From: an uncultured Clostridium sp. | GTDB lineage: Bacteria > Bacillota > Clostridia > TANB77 > CAG-508 | Direction of reading: 5' to 3' | Length of the DNA stretch: 64,000 nt | Assembly (NCBI GenBank): GCA_930986425.1 | Contig: CAKNJR010000001.1 | Coordinates: 1 to 64,000 of the forward strand | In this document: in pieces, positions 17,932 through 26,842 of the stretch | Layout of the letters: every line of letters begins with the position of its first letter | How positions within the stretch are numbered: the first letter of the stretch is position 1 | Notes under the pieces: generated by a model | Database searches by the model: none | What the model was told of the DNA's origin: nothing | Seen by the model: the letters and a program-made list of their open reading frames with translations, nothing else | Made by a program: the position numbers and the translations under genes

Positions 17932-18332
17932 TTTCTACCTCCAAAACTTCTTTTTATTTTATTTTTTGCTCTATTTCTTAAAACATTAATAGTATTTACT
18001 GATGTATTTAGTTTTGCAGCTGTAATCTTACTTGGTATATCATTTATAAGATCTTCAATAATAATTTTTTCTCTTAATGTTAATACTCCTGTTATTTTCT
18101 TTATGTATTCATCAGTAAGAAATTCAAACTTAAACTCATCACAATTACTTTCATCTTCAATATTATCTAAATAACACATATTGTCTATAATTTGCTCTTC
18201 TAACTGTACTTCTCTTTTTCTTCTTAATTTTATTTTTTTAGAATAGTTTATAGCTGAATTAATTATTATAAATGTAATATATTTTTTAAATCTATTTACA
18301 AAATTCTTTATATCATCTTGATTATTATCCAA
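17928..18332 (-). CDS. Tn916 orf7-like sigma-70-family regulator
   Basis: This 134-residue protein has sigma region-4-like features in its C-terminal half: LTLREKIIIEDLINDIPSK followed by AAKLNTSVNTINVLRNRAK, a DNA-binding helix-turn-helix. It starts at TTG (18332) behind AGGAGG. That ribosome binding site lies inside a ~19-bp hairpin stem, so translation should be low unless an upstream event opens the stem. With the orf8-like partner it probably activates recombinase and transfer genes. Confidence 0.82.
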   Translation of the reverse strand: MDNNQDDIKNFVNRFKKYITFIIINSAINYSKKIKLRRKREVQLEEQIIDNMCYLDNIEDESNCDEFKFEFLTDEYIKKITGVLTLREKIIIEDLINDIPSKITAAKLNTSVNTINVLRNRAKNKIKRSFGGRK

Positions 18333-18340
18333 TATAAAAA

Positions 18341-18384
18341 ACCTCCTATTTACTCAAATTCTTAATTTTGAGTGAATAGGAGGT
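18341..18384 (-). promoter_or_regulatory. Hairpin hiding the ribosome binding site of the sigma-like gene
   Basis: On the minus strand ACCTCCTATTCACTCAAAA pairs with the segment containing TTTGAGTAAATAGGAGGT. The AGGAGG of the sigma-like gene forms the base of this long, nearly perfect stem. The stop codon of the 49-residue upstream ORF lies in the 3' arm (18354-18356), so a ribosome finishing that ORF would open the stem. Confidence 0.85.
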
Positions 18385-18503
18385 CCTCTACATCCATTTA
18401 AAAGTTCAAAAAAAAGGGCAAGCTGTCCTTTAAAGATTAGCTTGTCCTCTTTTTCCAAATATAAAATTATTTTTTTATAACACACAAAAAGTACTTTTTC
18501 CAA
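18354..18503 (-). CDS. 49-residue leader ORF overlapping a terminator and the hairpin
   Basis: A TTG at 18503 with an AGGA site nine bases upstream opens a 49-codon frame ending in TGA at 18354. The predicted product is mixed hydrophobic and charged (EKVLFVCYKK..., FKGQLALFFELLNGC). The frame runs through the terminator at 18408-18456 and through the 5' arm and loop of the hairpin that hides the next ribosome binding site. Its arrangement suggests a translated regulatory leader rather than a functional protein; the weak start keeps confidence moderate. Confidence 0.5.
   Translation of the reverse strand: MEKVLFVCYKKIILYLEKEDKLIFKGQLALFFELLNGCRGPPIHSKLRI
18408..18456 (-). terminator. Second leader terminator (attenuator)
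   Basis: On the minus strand GGACAAGCT and AGCTTGCCC pair (one G-U) around a ~14-base loop, followed by eight T. It lies upstream of the sigma-like gene and so would reduce read-through into it. Confidence 0.8.
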
Positions 18504-18643
18504 ATCTACACTTCCTACATAAGCGAAGATTTGAAAATATGAATACTAACACACTAAATCTTCGTTGCAATTTCTTTATAAATTTCACTTTAGTATGTTA
18601 AATTCTTATATGTGTGTATATAAATGGGTTTACATGTAGATAA

Positions 18644-18689
18644 TAAAAAAAGCATACTTATCCTTATAAAAAGTTAAAGTATGCTTTAA
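18644..18689 (-). terminator. First leader terminator, overlapping the leader peptide
   Basis: On the minus strand AAGCATACTT pairs with AAGTATGCTT, followed by seven T. The 5' arm lies inside the leader-peptide codons and the leader stop codon falls in the loop. That geometry is typical of ribosome-controlled transcription attenuation. Confidence 0.82.
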
Positions 18690-18717
18690 ATTTATTAAAT
18701 ACAACAAAAAAATCCAT
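18664..18717 (-). CDS. 17-residue Phe-rich leader peptide
   Basis: The ATG at 18717 follows AGGAGG by six bases; the frame MDFFVVFNKFKAYFNFL ends in TAA at 18664. Six of the 17 residues are Phe. The last codons form the 5' arm of the first leader terminator, so ribosome position should decide whether the terminator forms. It would sense translation slowdown, from antibiotics or Phe-tRNA shortage (inference). Confidence 0.65.
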   Translation of the reverse strand: MDFFVVFNKFKAYFNFL

Positions 18718-18719
18718 CT

Positions 18720-18990
18720 TATCCCTCCTAGTTTTATTACATCTTTAGTTTATCGATGAATTTTTCTTATGGCTTTGTCATATTTTACCATATTTATTTT
18801 AAAAAATTTGTCGAATTATGCGAAACACCTAAAATATTATATAAAAAGTATTTTTTTAAGTTTTATATCATATTTTGGTAGTTTTGTATATTATATTGGA
18901 TATAGTTGGAATAAAGTAGAATAATTTGTAATAATAAATTATGAGAATTTATGATATTTTGAACAAAATTAGAAAATTATTAAATCAAAA
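18720..18990 (-). promoter_or_regulatory. AT-rich upstream region of the leader transcript
   Basis: This gene-free stretch upstream of the leader peptide must hold its promoter. A possible pair is TTCGCA and TAAAAT with a 17-base spacer on the minus strand, but AT richness makes this unreliable. No other structure was seen. Confidence 0.35.
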
Positions 18991-18991
18991 A

Positions 18992-19020
18992 CAAAAAAAC
19001 TCTCATTTAAGAGAGTTCTT
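18992..19020 (-). terminator. Terminator after the YolD-like gene
   Basis: AACTCTC and GAGAGTT pair with a six-base loop and, read on the minus strand, run into seven T. It closes the polymerase-YolD operon. Confidence 0.85.
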
Positions 19021-19032
19021 CAGATAGTAAAA

Positions 19033-19350
19033 TCATTTGATGTTTATATCTATTATGTCACTTATATTAATGTTTTCATTTTCATTAATTTGTATCTTAC
19101 TTTTTATAAAATCAATTTTAGTTACTATTCCATTCATTATAACATATTGTCTATTTTTATAATATCGTATTTCTATATAGTTACCTATTTCAATTCTATT
19201 AAATTTTTTATCTAAATTAGTTAAAGTTTCTTCTGATAATTCTTTTCTATCTTCATATTGAATTTCTTTTTCTCTTAAAGCCTCTTGTAACCCCTTTAAG
19301 GCATCAAAAGGTAGAAATTGTTTAGCTCTATTAGTTCTGCTAAATTGCAT
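19033..19350 (-). CDS. YolD-like protein
   Basis: This 105-residue protein begins with the family signature RTNRAKQFLPFDALKGL and ends in a beta-rich domain (IEIRYYKNRQYVIMNGIVTKID). YolD proteins are partners of Y-family polymerases on Firmicutes plasmids and phages. I chose the ATG at 19350, with AGGTGG five bases upstream; a GTG three codons earlier is also possible. It overlaps the end of the polymerase gene, so both belong to one SOS-like operon. Confidence 0.85.
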   Translation of the reverse strand: MQFSRTNRAKQFLPFDALKGLQEALREKEIQYEDRKELSEETLTNLDKKFNRIEIGNYIEIRYYKNRQYVIMNGIVTKIDFIKSKIQINENENINISDIIDINIK

Positions 19351-20596
19351 TATGACCACCTACCATTCTATTTCTAGCTATTGTTGTAGCTCCTTCTTCT
19401 AAATCCATACCTCTAATGATAGTATTTTTTCCCATTTTATTTTTTATGCCCAACATTGTTAGTTCTAATTTTCTTTCCCTATCTATTTTTTCTTGATTTG
19501 TAAATAAATTTAATTGTACATTTTCTGTTTCTACTACATTTGCAAAATTCACTCCAATTCTTCTTATTCCAACATTCCTATTAGTAGTTTTATCATATAT
19601 TTCTAGAAATGCTCTTAATAGTTCAGAATATACATTTGTAGTATTATTTATTCTTTTTGTTCCACCTGTAGCTTTTATAATATCTTTTGAATAACCTATA
19701 TATAATCCAACAGTATCCGTTACTAAATTATTTTCTATTAATCTTAAACTTCCCAACTCTACCATTTCTTTTAATACTAATCTAGCTTTTTCAAAAGAAT
19801 AATCTTCAAATAAAACTTGACTATTAGAAATCGAATTTGTTTTAGGTTTATATGATTTTATATCTGCAATAGTACAACTCTCTTTTCCCCAAGAATGATC
19901 TATTAAATATTCTGCATTTACACCAAATTCTTTATATAATTTTCTTTGGTCCGTATGAGCAATATCATACATATCAAATATCCTTAATCTATTTAATCTT
20001 CTTTCAATTCCTTTTCCTATTTGCCAGAAATCAGTTAAAGGTTTATGATGCCATAATTCATTTTTATATTTTTCTTCATCTAAATAGCCAATATTAGTTA
20101 CACTATGTTTTGCAGTTATGTCTAGTGCGACTTTAGCTAAATACATATTTGTACCTATTCCAGCAGTTGCAGTAATTCCATAAGTTTTATAAATATCTTT
20201 TATTATCGTTTTTGCAAGTTGAATAGGATTCATCTGATACATTTTTAAATAATTAGTTACATCCATAAAACCCTCATCTATTGAGTATATATGAATGTCC
20301 TCTTTTGCAAAATATTTTAGATAAATTGCATATATATTTGCTGAATACTCTATATACTTATTCATTCTAGGCATTGCAGCAATAAATTTTATATTTGGTG
20401 GTATTTCATATATCCTACATCTATTTTTTACCCCTAACATTTTCATTCTTGGAGATACGGCTAAACATATTGTACCTTTTCCTCTCGATGTATCTGCTAC
20501 TACTAGATTTGTATTAAATGGATCTAACCCTCTTTCAACGCATTCTACAGAGGCATAAAAAGTTTTTAAATCAATACATAAATAGATTTTTTGCAT
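19340..20596 (-). CDS. Y-family DNA polymerase (UvrX/UmuC-like)
   Basis: This 418-residue translesion polymerase shows the family's active-site segments: CIDLKTFYASVE at the N-terminus (first metal-binding Asp) and YSIDEGFMDV near residue 105 (second Asp-Glu). The thumb region contains GIGTNMYLAKVALD, and a little-finger domain follows. Length and YolD linkage match UvrX-type polymerases carried by plasmids and ICEs. It bypasses DNA lesions, and on a mobile element it raises mutation or damage tolerance after transfer. Confidence 0.92.
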   Translation of the reverse strand: MQKIYLCIDLKTFYASVECVERGLDPFNTNLVVADTSRGKGTICLAVSPRMKMLGVKNRCRIYEIPPNIKFIAAMPRMNKYIEYSANIYAIYLKYFAKEDIHIYSIDEGFMDVTNYLKMYQMNPIQLAKTIIKDIYKTYGITATAGIGTNMYLAKVALDITAKHSVTNIGYLDEEKYKNELWHHKPLTDFWQIGKGIERRLNRLRIFDMYDIAHTDQRKLYKEFGVNAEYLIDHSWGKESCTIADIKSYKPKTNSISNSQVLFEDYSFEKARLVLKEMVELGSLRLIENNLVTDTVGLYIGYSKDIIKATGGTKRINNTTNVYSELLRAFLEIYDKTTNRNVGIRRIGVNFANVVETENVQLNLFTNQEKIDRERKLELTMLGIKNKMGKNTIIRGMDLEEGATTIARNRMVGGHNAI

Positions 20597-20609
20597 TTTT
20601 CCAGCTCCT

Positions 20610-20666
20610 AAACAAATGTTTTGTAATTATTATAACATCTTTTCTTTCTTTTGTAAACATTTGTTT
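20610..20666 (-). promoter_or_regulatory. SOS-controlled promoter of the polymerase operon
   Basis: On the minus strand a TTTACA -35 (20652-20657) and a TATAAT -10 (20629-20634) are separated by exactly 17 bases. Two matching 12-bp dyads, AAACAAATGTTT (20610-20621) and AAACATTTGTTT (20655-20666), fit the AACN4GTT core of Firmicutes LexA boxes. One overlaps the -35 and the other lies just downstream of the -10, so LexA binding should block transcription until DNA damage. Confidence 0.82.
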
Positions 20667-20697
20667 GTTTATAATTTAAAAGAAATATTTTCTAATA

Positions 20698-20731
20698 ATA
20701 AAAAACAGACTAGCCATTTTTGGCTAATCTA
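20698..20731 (-). terminator. Rho-independent terminator
   Basis: AGA(c)TAGCC and GGCTA(a)TCT pair with a six-base loop; the minus-strand 3' side is GTTTTTT. It ends the EcsC-like gene or neighbouring transcripts. Confidence 0.7.
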
Positions 20732-20789
20732 TGTAATTTGGATTAATATTATTCTAATATTTTATAATAAAATATTTTTACTCTCTACA

Positions 20790-21572
20790 TTAATTAGAAT
20801 TCATAATTATTTCTATATCTTTATTAAATTCTTCATCACTATAATCAAATGTTGCTTTTTCTAATGTATCATTTAGTTTATTTGCCATAGGCATCATAGA
20901 TGCAAAATTTATTCCTCCTGATATAACTCCTCCTATTACAGGGACAGCTTTTGATACACCTTGTGCAAATGTTTTCTTTGTTAAACTTACTCCAATGAAA
21001 CTGGCTATTTTTTTTAATATTGGATACCAAAAAGTTTTCGTTAATGCTTTTTGTGGTATTTTCTTTAATGCTGTTTTCGATAATTGAGTGGATAGTACTC
21101 TTACCCCAGAAACAGCACCTGAAACTCCAAACATAACACCACAATACAATATTAATTGATTTTTTAACTTTTCATCATCTATTGTCCCATCCTTCCATAA
21201 ATCTTGTGCCCCGTATAAATATGATAATTCTTGTGCTAATCTCAATGTCATTCCAAAAAATTGTAATGTATCAGCTGGAATTGTCGCTGCCATTGCTAAT
21301 CCACCAGGAATTCCTGCAACAAAAGATGCTATTGACGATTGACTTGTTCTAGTCAATATTAATTTTTTTGATAAAAGTTTAATATCTTCTCTTTTTATTC
21401 CTGCTTCAATTGGACCTTTGTCAAGTATTTCTTCTAAATTATTTGCTTTAGATGCAAATTGTTCTGCCAAAAATTGTTTTCTGTTAACTTTAACTCCAGG
21501 TATTTGTATAGTTTTGGTTATTATATCCTCAAGTACCATTTGTTTAGCTAAATTTTTTTCTTTTTCCTCCAT
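20790..21572 (-). CDS. EcsC-like membrane-associated protein
   Basis: This 260-residue protein has a helical N-terminal part, then Gly/Ala-rich hydrophobic segments (IASFVAGIPGGLAMAATIPADTLQ, LYCGVMFGVSGAVSGVRV, VPVIGGVISGGINF) typical of EcsC-family proteins. Their function is unclear. I chose the ATG at 21572, preceded by GGGGGGA, over an upstream frame from 21635. It sits between BREX and the polymerase operon with its own upstream region and terminator, so it is probably a separate cargo gene. Confidence 0.62.
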   Translation of the reverse strand: MEEKEKNLAKQMVLEDIITKTIQIPGVKVNRKQFLAEQFASKANNLEEILDKGPIEAGIKREDIKLLSKKLILTRTSQSSIASFVAGIPGGLAMAATIPADTLQFFGMTLRLAQELSYLYGAQDLWKDGTIDDEKLKNQLILYCGVMFGVSGAVSGVRVLSTQLSKTALKKIPQKALTKTFWYPILKKIASFIGVSLTKKTFAQGVSKAVPVIGGVISGGINFASMMPMANKLNDTLEKATFDYSDEEFNKDIEIIMNSN

Positions 21573-21797
21573 ATATTCCCCCCATTGATTTAATTTATCA
21601 TTAAAGTCTTTGTTTTTTTCGCGACAAATTATCATTATTTTTTTACTTATTAGAATAAAGTAATTCTATTTACTACTATTATCATTTATATTGTTGTTTT
21701 TATTAATGCACAATTTTTAACCCTTTATTATTATCTAAATAAAAGACTACTTGCCAAAAGCACATATCTAGTATTTTCACATACGAATATCTCTATT

Positions 21798-22004
21798 TCA
21801 ATTACTTATTATCTTTATGCTTTTAATTTCATTTTCGAACAAACTATAAGTTATGTTATCTAACTCATTCAATATAGATATTTCATCTATTTCAGGTTCA
21901 TTATCATGTGCGGAAACTATACCTATTACTTTACCTATATATGTTTTACTTGAAATACTGATGATTTTTACTCTTTTACTTAAATAATTTTCTAAATTTC
22001 TCAT
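21798..22004 (-). CDS. Small barrel-like protein downstream of BREX (68 aa)
   Basis: This 68-residue protein has the strand pattern KRVKIISISSKTYIGKVIGIV ... ISILNELDNITYSLFENEIKSIKII, which suggests an Sm/SH3-type barrel. An AGGTGCAATAA site precedes the ATG. It lies 27 bp after another tiny barrel-like gene and ends the BREX-side gene string. The fold and any BREX link are inference. Confidence 0.55.
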   Translation of the reverse strand: MRNLENYLSKRVKIISISSKTYIGKVIGIVSAHDNEPEIDEISILNELDNITYSLFENEIKSIKIISN

Positions 22005-22031
22005 TTATTGCACCTACTAATATAAATTATT

Positions 22032-22205
22032 TTACCAACATTTTTCTAATTGATCTGCTGTGTATGAATCAACATATCCACCGTCATTAAGTGATACCAT
22101 ATATAAGCTTCCATTCTTGTCAACAATATATCCTTCTTGACCTCTATATTTTACTCTTACTTTATCTCCAATATTGAATTCGTCATTAGTATCAAAAAAT
22201 CCCAT
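22032..22205 (-). CDS. KOW/SH3-like small protein directly after brxL (57 aa)
   Basis: The ATG at 22205 has AGGAGAG seven to eight bases upstream and the frame ends in TAA at 22032. The product contains GDKVRVKYRGQEGYIV and a LYMVSLNDGGYVDSY strand, resembling KOW/SH3-like folds that bind nucleic acid or protein. Its start is only 14 bp from the brxL stop, so it is almost certainly in the BREX transcript. It is too short for most automatic calls and is not part of the canonical six-gene set. Confidence 0.7.
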   Translation of the reverse strand: MGFFDTNDEFNIGDKVRVKYRGQEGYIVDKNGSLYMVSLNDGGYVDSYTADQLEKCW

Positions 22206-22219
22206 ATTTTTCTCTCCTT

Positions 22220-24250
22220 TTATTCAATTCCTAATGCTTTAAATACTGCATCTTCTGGATCGTTATAAAATGATATATTAAATTTTGAAAATAAGTCACT
22301 AGGCACTGATGCAATATCTGATGCAGAGGACATTGGTAATAATATCTTTTTTGCTCCAGAATCAAAACAAACTTGTAATGTATTGGCAAGTTCTTCAACT
22401 TTTCCAATAGTTCCACCTATACTCATACTACCTAAAATTACTAAACTACCTTGCATTGGTTTCTTTAATGCACTACTACACATTGCTACAAATGATGCTA
22501 ATGATAAATCCTTTGATGCTCCAATTCCTTGTAAATCTTCAATATGTAATAAGTAATCAACACCATCCACTTGAATACTTGCACTTATATTTTTTCTATT
22601 TGCTTTAAAATAATTGAAAGCCGTATTTAATGCCTCTTTAGTTTCTCTATCTGTTCCAATTCCTGATATTTGAAATTTACCATGTCCACTAGGTGATTCA
22701 ACTTCTATTTTATATACTCCTATTATTCCTGAATTTCCACGACCTATAAAATATGTATGTCCTGCTTTTAGCATTCCTTCAGGAATAAGTTTTCCTCCTC
22801 CACTTTCAGGTACAGATATAAATTTTTCTTCCATTGTTTCTAAATCTATATATGAGAAGTGAACATCATAAAATTCCATTCCACCAATTTTCTTTAATTG
22901 TTCTTTTACTCTTCTTCTACCAACTAAAGCATAAGCTAATATTTCTTCTAGTTCTTCTTTGCTATATTCTCCATTTGGATATAATAATTTAACTAAGCCT
23001 GATACTGTCTTTCTAACTGCAATAACATCTCTTTGATTTAAGTTATTACCTAATTTGAAGTATTTGTCTAACGAATCAGAGAAAGTTCTTTTTCTCATTT
23101 CTCTAAAAAACTCTGAAAGATAATCAGTTATAAATCCATATTCATTAGTTATCAATTCAGGTCTCATTTTTGGTATTTCCCATCCAGGCAAGTAAAAATG
23201 CATTCTATCAAAGAAAGCAGAATCGTTAGCCATCTCCTTTGGAAATGGTTCAAATAAATGTGATGTTTTTAGCAATACTTCTACACTTTGGTTTATATTC
23301 CCTACAAATACCATAGATGCATTAGCATTTTTTTCTTCTTTTCCTCTTGCAAAAGAACCTGATGCCATATAATCTTTCATTATTTGAATACCATCTTTAT
23401 CTTTAAATGTTATGCCAGCAACTTCGTCAAAAGCAACACAATCCCACATTCCTACTAATCCAATTTTCTTTTGGCTCATATTATAAAATAAATTTGCTAC
23501 AGTTGTTTGTCCACCTGAAATTAATATACTATTTGGAGAAATTTCTTTATATATATGCGATTTTCCTGTTCCTCTAGGACCTAATTCACATAGATTATAA
23601 TTATTTTCTACTAAAGGAACTGCTCTTTCTATAAAGTGCCATTTTTGAATCTCTGTTAATTTAGAAGACTCAATCCCCATAGAACGAATTAATACATCCA
23701 TCCATTCTTCTTTTGTAAAATGTTTTCTTCCTTCAAATAAACCTGTTAAATCCATATTTGGTAACTGAATTGGGTCTAAACTTGATGCAGTAAATGGTAT
23801 TTTATGTTTTTCTGCATCATCAAATGTATAACTTACTTTTACAATACACCATATTCCTCCAACAAGTAACTTTTCATATTTTTTTACTATATCTTCAGAT
23901 ATATATGCATCTTTTATTCCTAAATTAGAAAATTCAGCTTGATAAATGTCTTGTTTTTCATTTAATCTTACAGTTACTTTATCAATTACTGTATATATTC
24001 CTTGCTCTTTAATTTTTGATTTAATTTTTTCTGCCTCATCAGGTCTTACAAAATTATCAGCTAATATTCTTTTTACTGTATTAACACCATCATTAATAGC
24101 TTGTTCATCGTTTGTTGCACAATACATACCTAAAAGATATTCAAGAACATATACAGGAACATTAGCTCCTTCTTTTATCTTTTTGGTCAAGTCTTTTCTA
24201 ACCACTTTACCAGCAAAATATTTATTTAATTTATCGTTTAATTCTTCCAT
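22220..24250 (-). CDS. brxL: BREX protein BrxL (Lon-like AAA+ ATPase)
   Basis: This 676-residue protein has a Walker A motif GPRGTGKS near residue 224 and a Walker B-like VAFDEVAG. Its C-terminal Lon-protease-like domain shows QGIGASKDLSLASFVA and SIGGTIGKVEELAN (possible Ser/Lys dyad positions). In type I BREX, BrxL is an ATPase that assembles on DNA and is needed for phage restriction, though not for host methylation. It is last of the six core genes, 15 bp after pglZ. Confidence 0.95.
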   Translation of the reverse strand: MEELNDKLNKYFAGKVVRKDLTKKIKEGANVPVYVLEYLLGMYCATNDEQAINDGVNTVKRILADNFVRPDEAEKIKSKIKEQGIYTVIDKVTVRLNEKQDIYQAEFSNLGIKDAYISEDIVKKYEKLLVGGIWCIVKVSYTFDDAEKHKIPFTASSLDPIQLPNMDLTGLFEGRKHFTKEEWMDVLIRSMGIESSKLTEIQKWHFIERAVPLVENNYNLCELGPRGTGKSHIYKEISPNSILISGGQTTVANLFYNMSQKKIGLVGMWDCVAFDEVAGITFKDKDGIQIMKDYMASGSFARGKEEKNANASMVFVGNINQSVEVLLKTSHLFEPFPKEMANDSAFFDRMHFYLPGWEIPKMRPELITNEYGFITDYLSEFFREMRKRTFSDSLDKYFKLGNNLNQRDVIAVRKTVSGLVKLLYPNGEYSKEELEEILAYALVGRRRVKEQLKKIGGMEFYDVHFSYIDLETMEEKFISVPESGGGKLIPEGMLKAGHTYFIGRGNSGIIGVYKIEVESPSGHGKFQISGIGTDRETKEALNTAFNYFKANRKNISASIQVDGVDYLLHIEDLQGIGASKDLSLASFVAMCSSALKKPMQGSLVILGSMSIGGTIGKVEELANTLQVCFDSGAKKILLPMSSASDIASVPSDLFSKFNISFYNDPEDAVFKALGIE

Positions 24251-24264
24251 TATAGGTACACTCC

Positions 24265-26829
24265 TTAAAATCCAAAATTATTTATAATAGCAATGTCTAT
24301 AATAAATTTTATTCTTTGCTTTTCTATTCCTGTTTCTTCATCTACAATAACCAAATAATAATTTTTATCTCTGTTATAATCTATATTCTTAAATACAAAC
24401 TTCTCTTTGAAGAATCTATCTTTTACTTCAGCATTTGTATAATTTGCAACAATAGTACATTCATCAGAAACTCTATTACCATTTTCATCTTCAAAGTGTA
24501 GTAAATATCTACATTCAAGATTATTTTCATCCACTTTATTGTCTTGTAAAAATTCAAGATATGTAATTGCATTAGTAATTTTTGTTGATAATCCACTATA
24601 TGTAATTCCAACTTTTTTACTTTCTTCAGAAGTCCTCGTTGACTTGAAATCTATCACAGGAATAATAATTTCTTGTGGTAAAATACCTCCATGTACATAA
24701 TTTATTCCACCACCCTGTTTTGAAAATACATTTTGTCCTTTTGGAATATTCACATATCCACTGTTTTCTCCAAATATATAATCAAGATTTATAGAAACAA
24801 TACCTTCTTCTTCAGATTTCTTATCAGTATAAGAGTATCTAACTTTTTGTCTTGTGGCACTTGTATCTCTTGATGTTTTTTGATATTCTTCAACTTTTCC
24901 TCTCTTATAGAAGAAACCGTGGTCTGCACTAATATAACAATTTACACCACTAAAAGTAGTATGTAAATCCTTTACCAATCCTTCAATTTGTTTTATTGCC
25001 TTTTCACATGCTTCAAATACATTGTTTTCATCATGTTCCCCTGCTTTATCAACAACATCATGATATATATATACAACTTTCTTCCCAGAAAAGATCTTTT
25101 TCCATTCAGATTTAGTCATTGCATATAATTCTTCATATTGAATTGCTAGTCCTTCTGGAACAACTTTTGTAAGTATTTTTTCTCTATTTTCTATTCCAAC
25201 AGAATTCATTCCGTCAACAAATATGCTGTCGCTACCTTTATCTTTATAATTTGGATCTCTTGATAATTCTTTATTAGGTAGCAATGCTGCCATTCCTAAC
25301 TGTGTATATGATGGGACTAATCCTAACATATAGTATATATCTGACTTTGTACCAAATACTTTTAATTTTTCATTTAATTCTTTTGCACATTCATATCTAA
25401 AAGCATCTGAAATGATAACTATTGTTCTACCATTTTTTGAACTTTCAGCTTGTGATTTTATATATTTATCAAAGAATTTGTTTTGCATTGTTAGTTTATT
25501 TGCATCATATCTATTAAGGTTTTCGATTGTATCACTCCATTTTAATGATAACTCGAGCATATATGTGTTTGTATAATTATTTTCTACTTTGTTTTTTAAG
25601 TTAATAAAATTATCTTTATCTCTTATATTATCAAAGAAATAATACATTTTTCTATATAAAGTATCTACTAAATATAATTCATTAGTATACAATTCAACAA
25701 ATTTTTCGATTTCAAATGTTTTAATTGATGTTTGCACCCTATTAACTACTTCAAAATATTTACTTACGACTTTTAAGAAATTATACTCATTGTAATACTT
25801 ATCATACCAATATTTACTCTCTCTTAATGTTATTAATTCATTATATTTTTCAAATTCATTTATACTATTAAATAATTGATTAACTATATGTAAAATAATA
25901 TTGTTGTCAATAATGCTAAAGGCATCTGCATTCTTGTAATCTTCAATATCCATTGTACTAATTAATTCTTCTATTCCAAATTCTTTTGATATGTCATTTG
26001 AAATCAATTCAAAATATTTCTTTGTAGATTTATCTCTCATTAAATTATTTACAAATACTTGGCTGTTAGTTACTCTTGTTTGTAATAAATATTTTCCATA
26101 TCTATTTAATTTGTTTATGTTAGATATACTTGCAGCAAAATATGTAAATACTAATGATTTGAATACATTTTCCATTTCTTCAGTAGAAGTTATTTTGCTA
26201 CCAAAGTATTTATTTATTAAATTTAATATAAATTCTTCGTTGCCAAACTTAAATAATGCTTCATATCTCTTTTTATCATCATAATATATCTTAATAATAT
26301 TTTTTATTATATCATCAATATTTATAGATTTAATACCTAGAAGAATAGCAGTAATAATATAATCAATATTTTCACTATTCTTATCCTCAATATCAAATTC
26401 TTTAAAATCATTTTCTCTAATTTTATTATTGAAAAATCTATTATATTTTTTTATTACTACTCTGCATTCATCACTTAATCCTAGATTTTTTAATCTCATT
26501 GTAGTTGAATCAGGATTAAATATTAAGTCAGAATTAGCTGTTTCAATATCAAGAAGTTCGTTATTTACTCCTTTTTGTCTTTCAAAGGGAAGATATATAA
26601 CTATATTTTTATTTAATTCTTCTTTTTCTATATGATATCTAATCCATAAACTATTATTATCATACCTAATTATTTCAGTATTTTCTAATTCTAGTTCATT
26701 CAATAATTCTTCATAATCTTTTTTCGGATCATGCCAAAAGATTATTTTTCTATTTCTACTTTTTTCTGATGTAGCTGAAAAACTTGAATTAAGCATAGAA
26801 ATCAATAATTCTTTTACTTCTTCAAACAT
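24265..26829 (-). CDS. pglZ: BREX protein PglZ (alkaline-phosphatase-fold)
   Basis: This 854-residue protein has the PglZ alkaline-phosphatase-like core: IVIISDAFRYECAKEL in the middle (metal-binding Asp) and ISADHGFFYKRG near residue 635. The C-terminus carries the GGGINYVHGGILPQEIIIPV motif of the TIGR02687 type. PglZ is required for BREX function and probably acts with PglX and BrxC. It lies 14 bp after pglX. Confidence 0.96.
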   Translation of the reverse strand: MFEEVKELLISMLNSSFSATSEKSRNRKIIFWHDPKKDYEELLNELELENTEIIRYDNNSLWIRYHIEKEELNKNIVIYLPFERQKGVNNELLDIETANSDLIFNPDSTTMRLKNLGLSDECRVVIKKYNRFFNNKIRENDFKEFDIEDKNSENIDYIITAILLGIKSINIDDIIKNIIKIYYDDKKRYEALFKFGNEEFILNLINKYFGSKITSTEEMENVFKSLVFTYFAASISNINKLNRYGKYLLQTRVTNSQVFVNNLMRDKSTKKYFELISNDISKEFGIEELISTMDIEDYKNADAFSIIDNNIILHIVNQLFNSINEFEKYNELITLRESKYWYDKYYNEYNFLKVVSKYFEVVNRVQTSIKTFEIEKFVELYTNELYLVDTLYRKMYYFFDNIRDKDNFINLKNKVENNYTNTYMLELSLKWSDTIENLNRYDANKLTMQNKFFDKYIKSQAESSKNGRTIVIISDAFRYECAKELNEKLKVFGTKSDIYYMLGLVPSYTQLGMAALLPNKELSRDPNYKDKGSDSIFVDGMNSVGIENREKILTKVVPEGLAIQYEELYAMTKSEWKKIFSGKKVVYIYHDVVDKAGEHDENNVFEACEKAIKQIEGLVKDLHTTFSGVNCYISADHGFFYKRGKVEEYQKTSRDTSATRQKVRYSYTDKKSEEEGIVSINLDYIFGENSGYVNIPKGQNVFSKQGGGINYVHGGILPQEIIIPVIDFKSTRTSEESKKVGITYSGLSTKITNAITYLEFLQDNKVDENNLECRYLLHFEDENGNRVSDECTIVANYTNAEVKDRFFKEKFVFKNIDYNRDKNYYLVIVDEETGIEKQRIKFIIDIAIINNFGF

Positions 26830-26842
26830 TACTATTCTCTCC

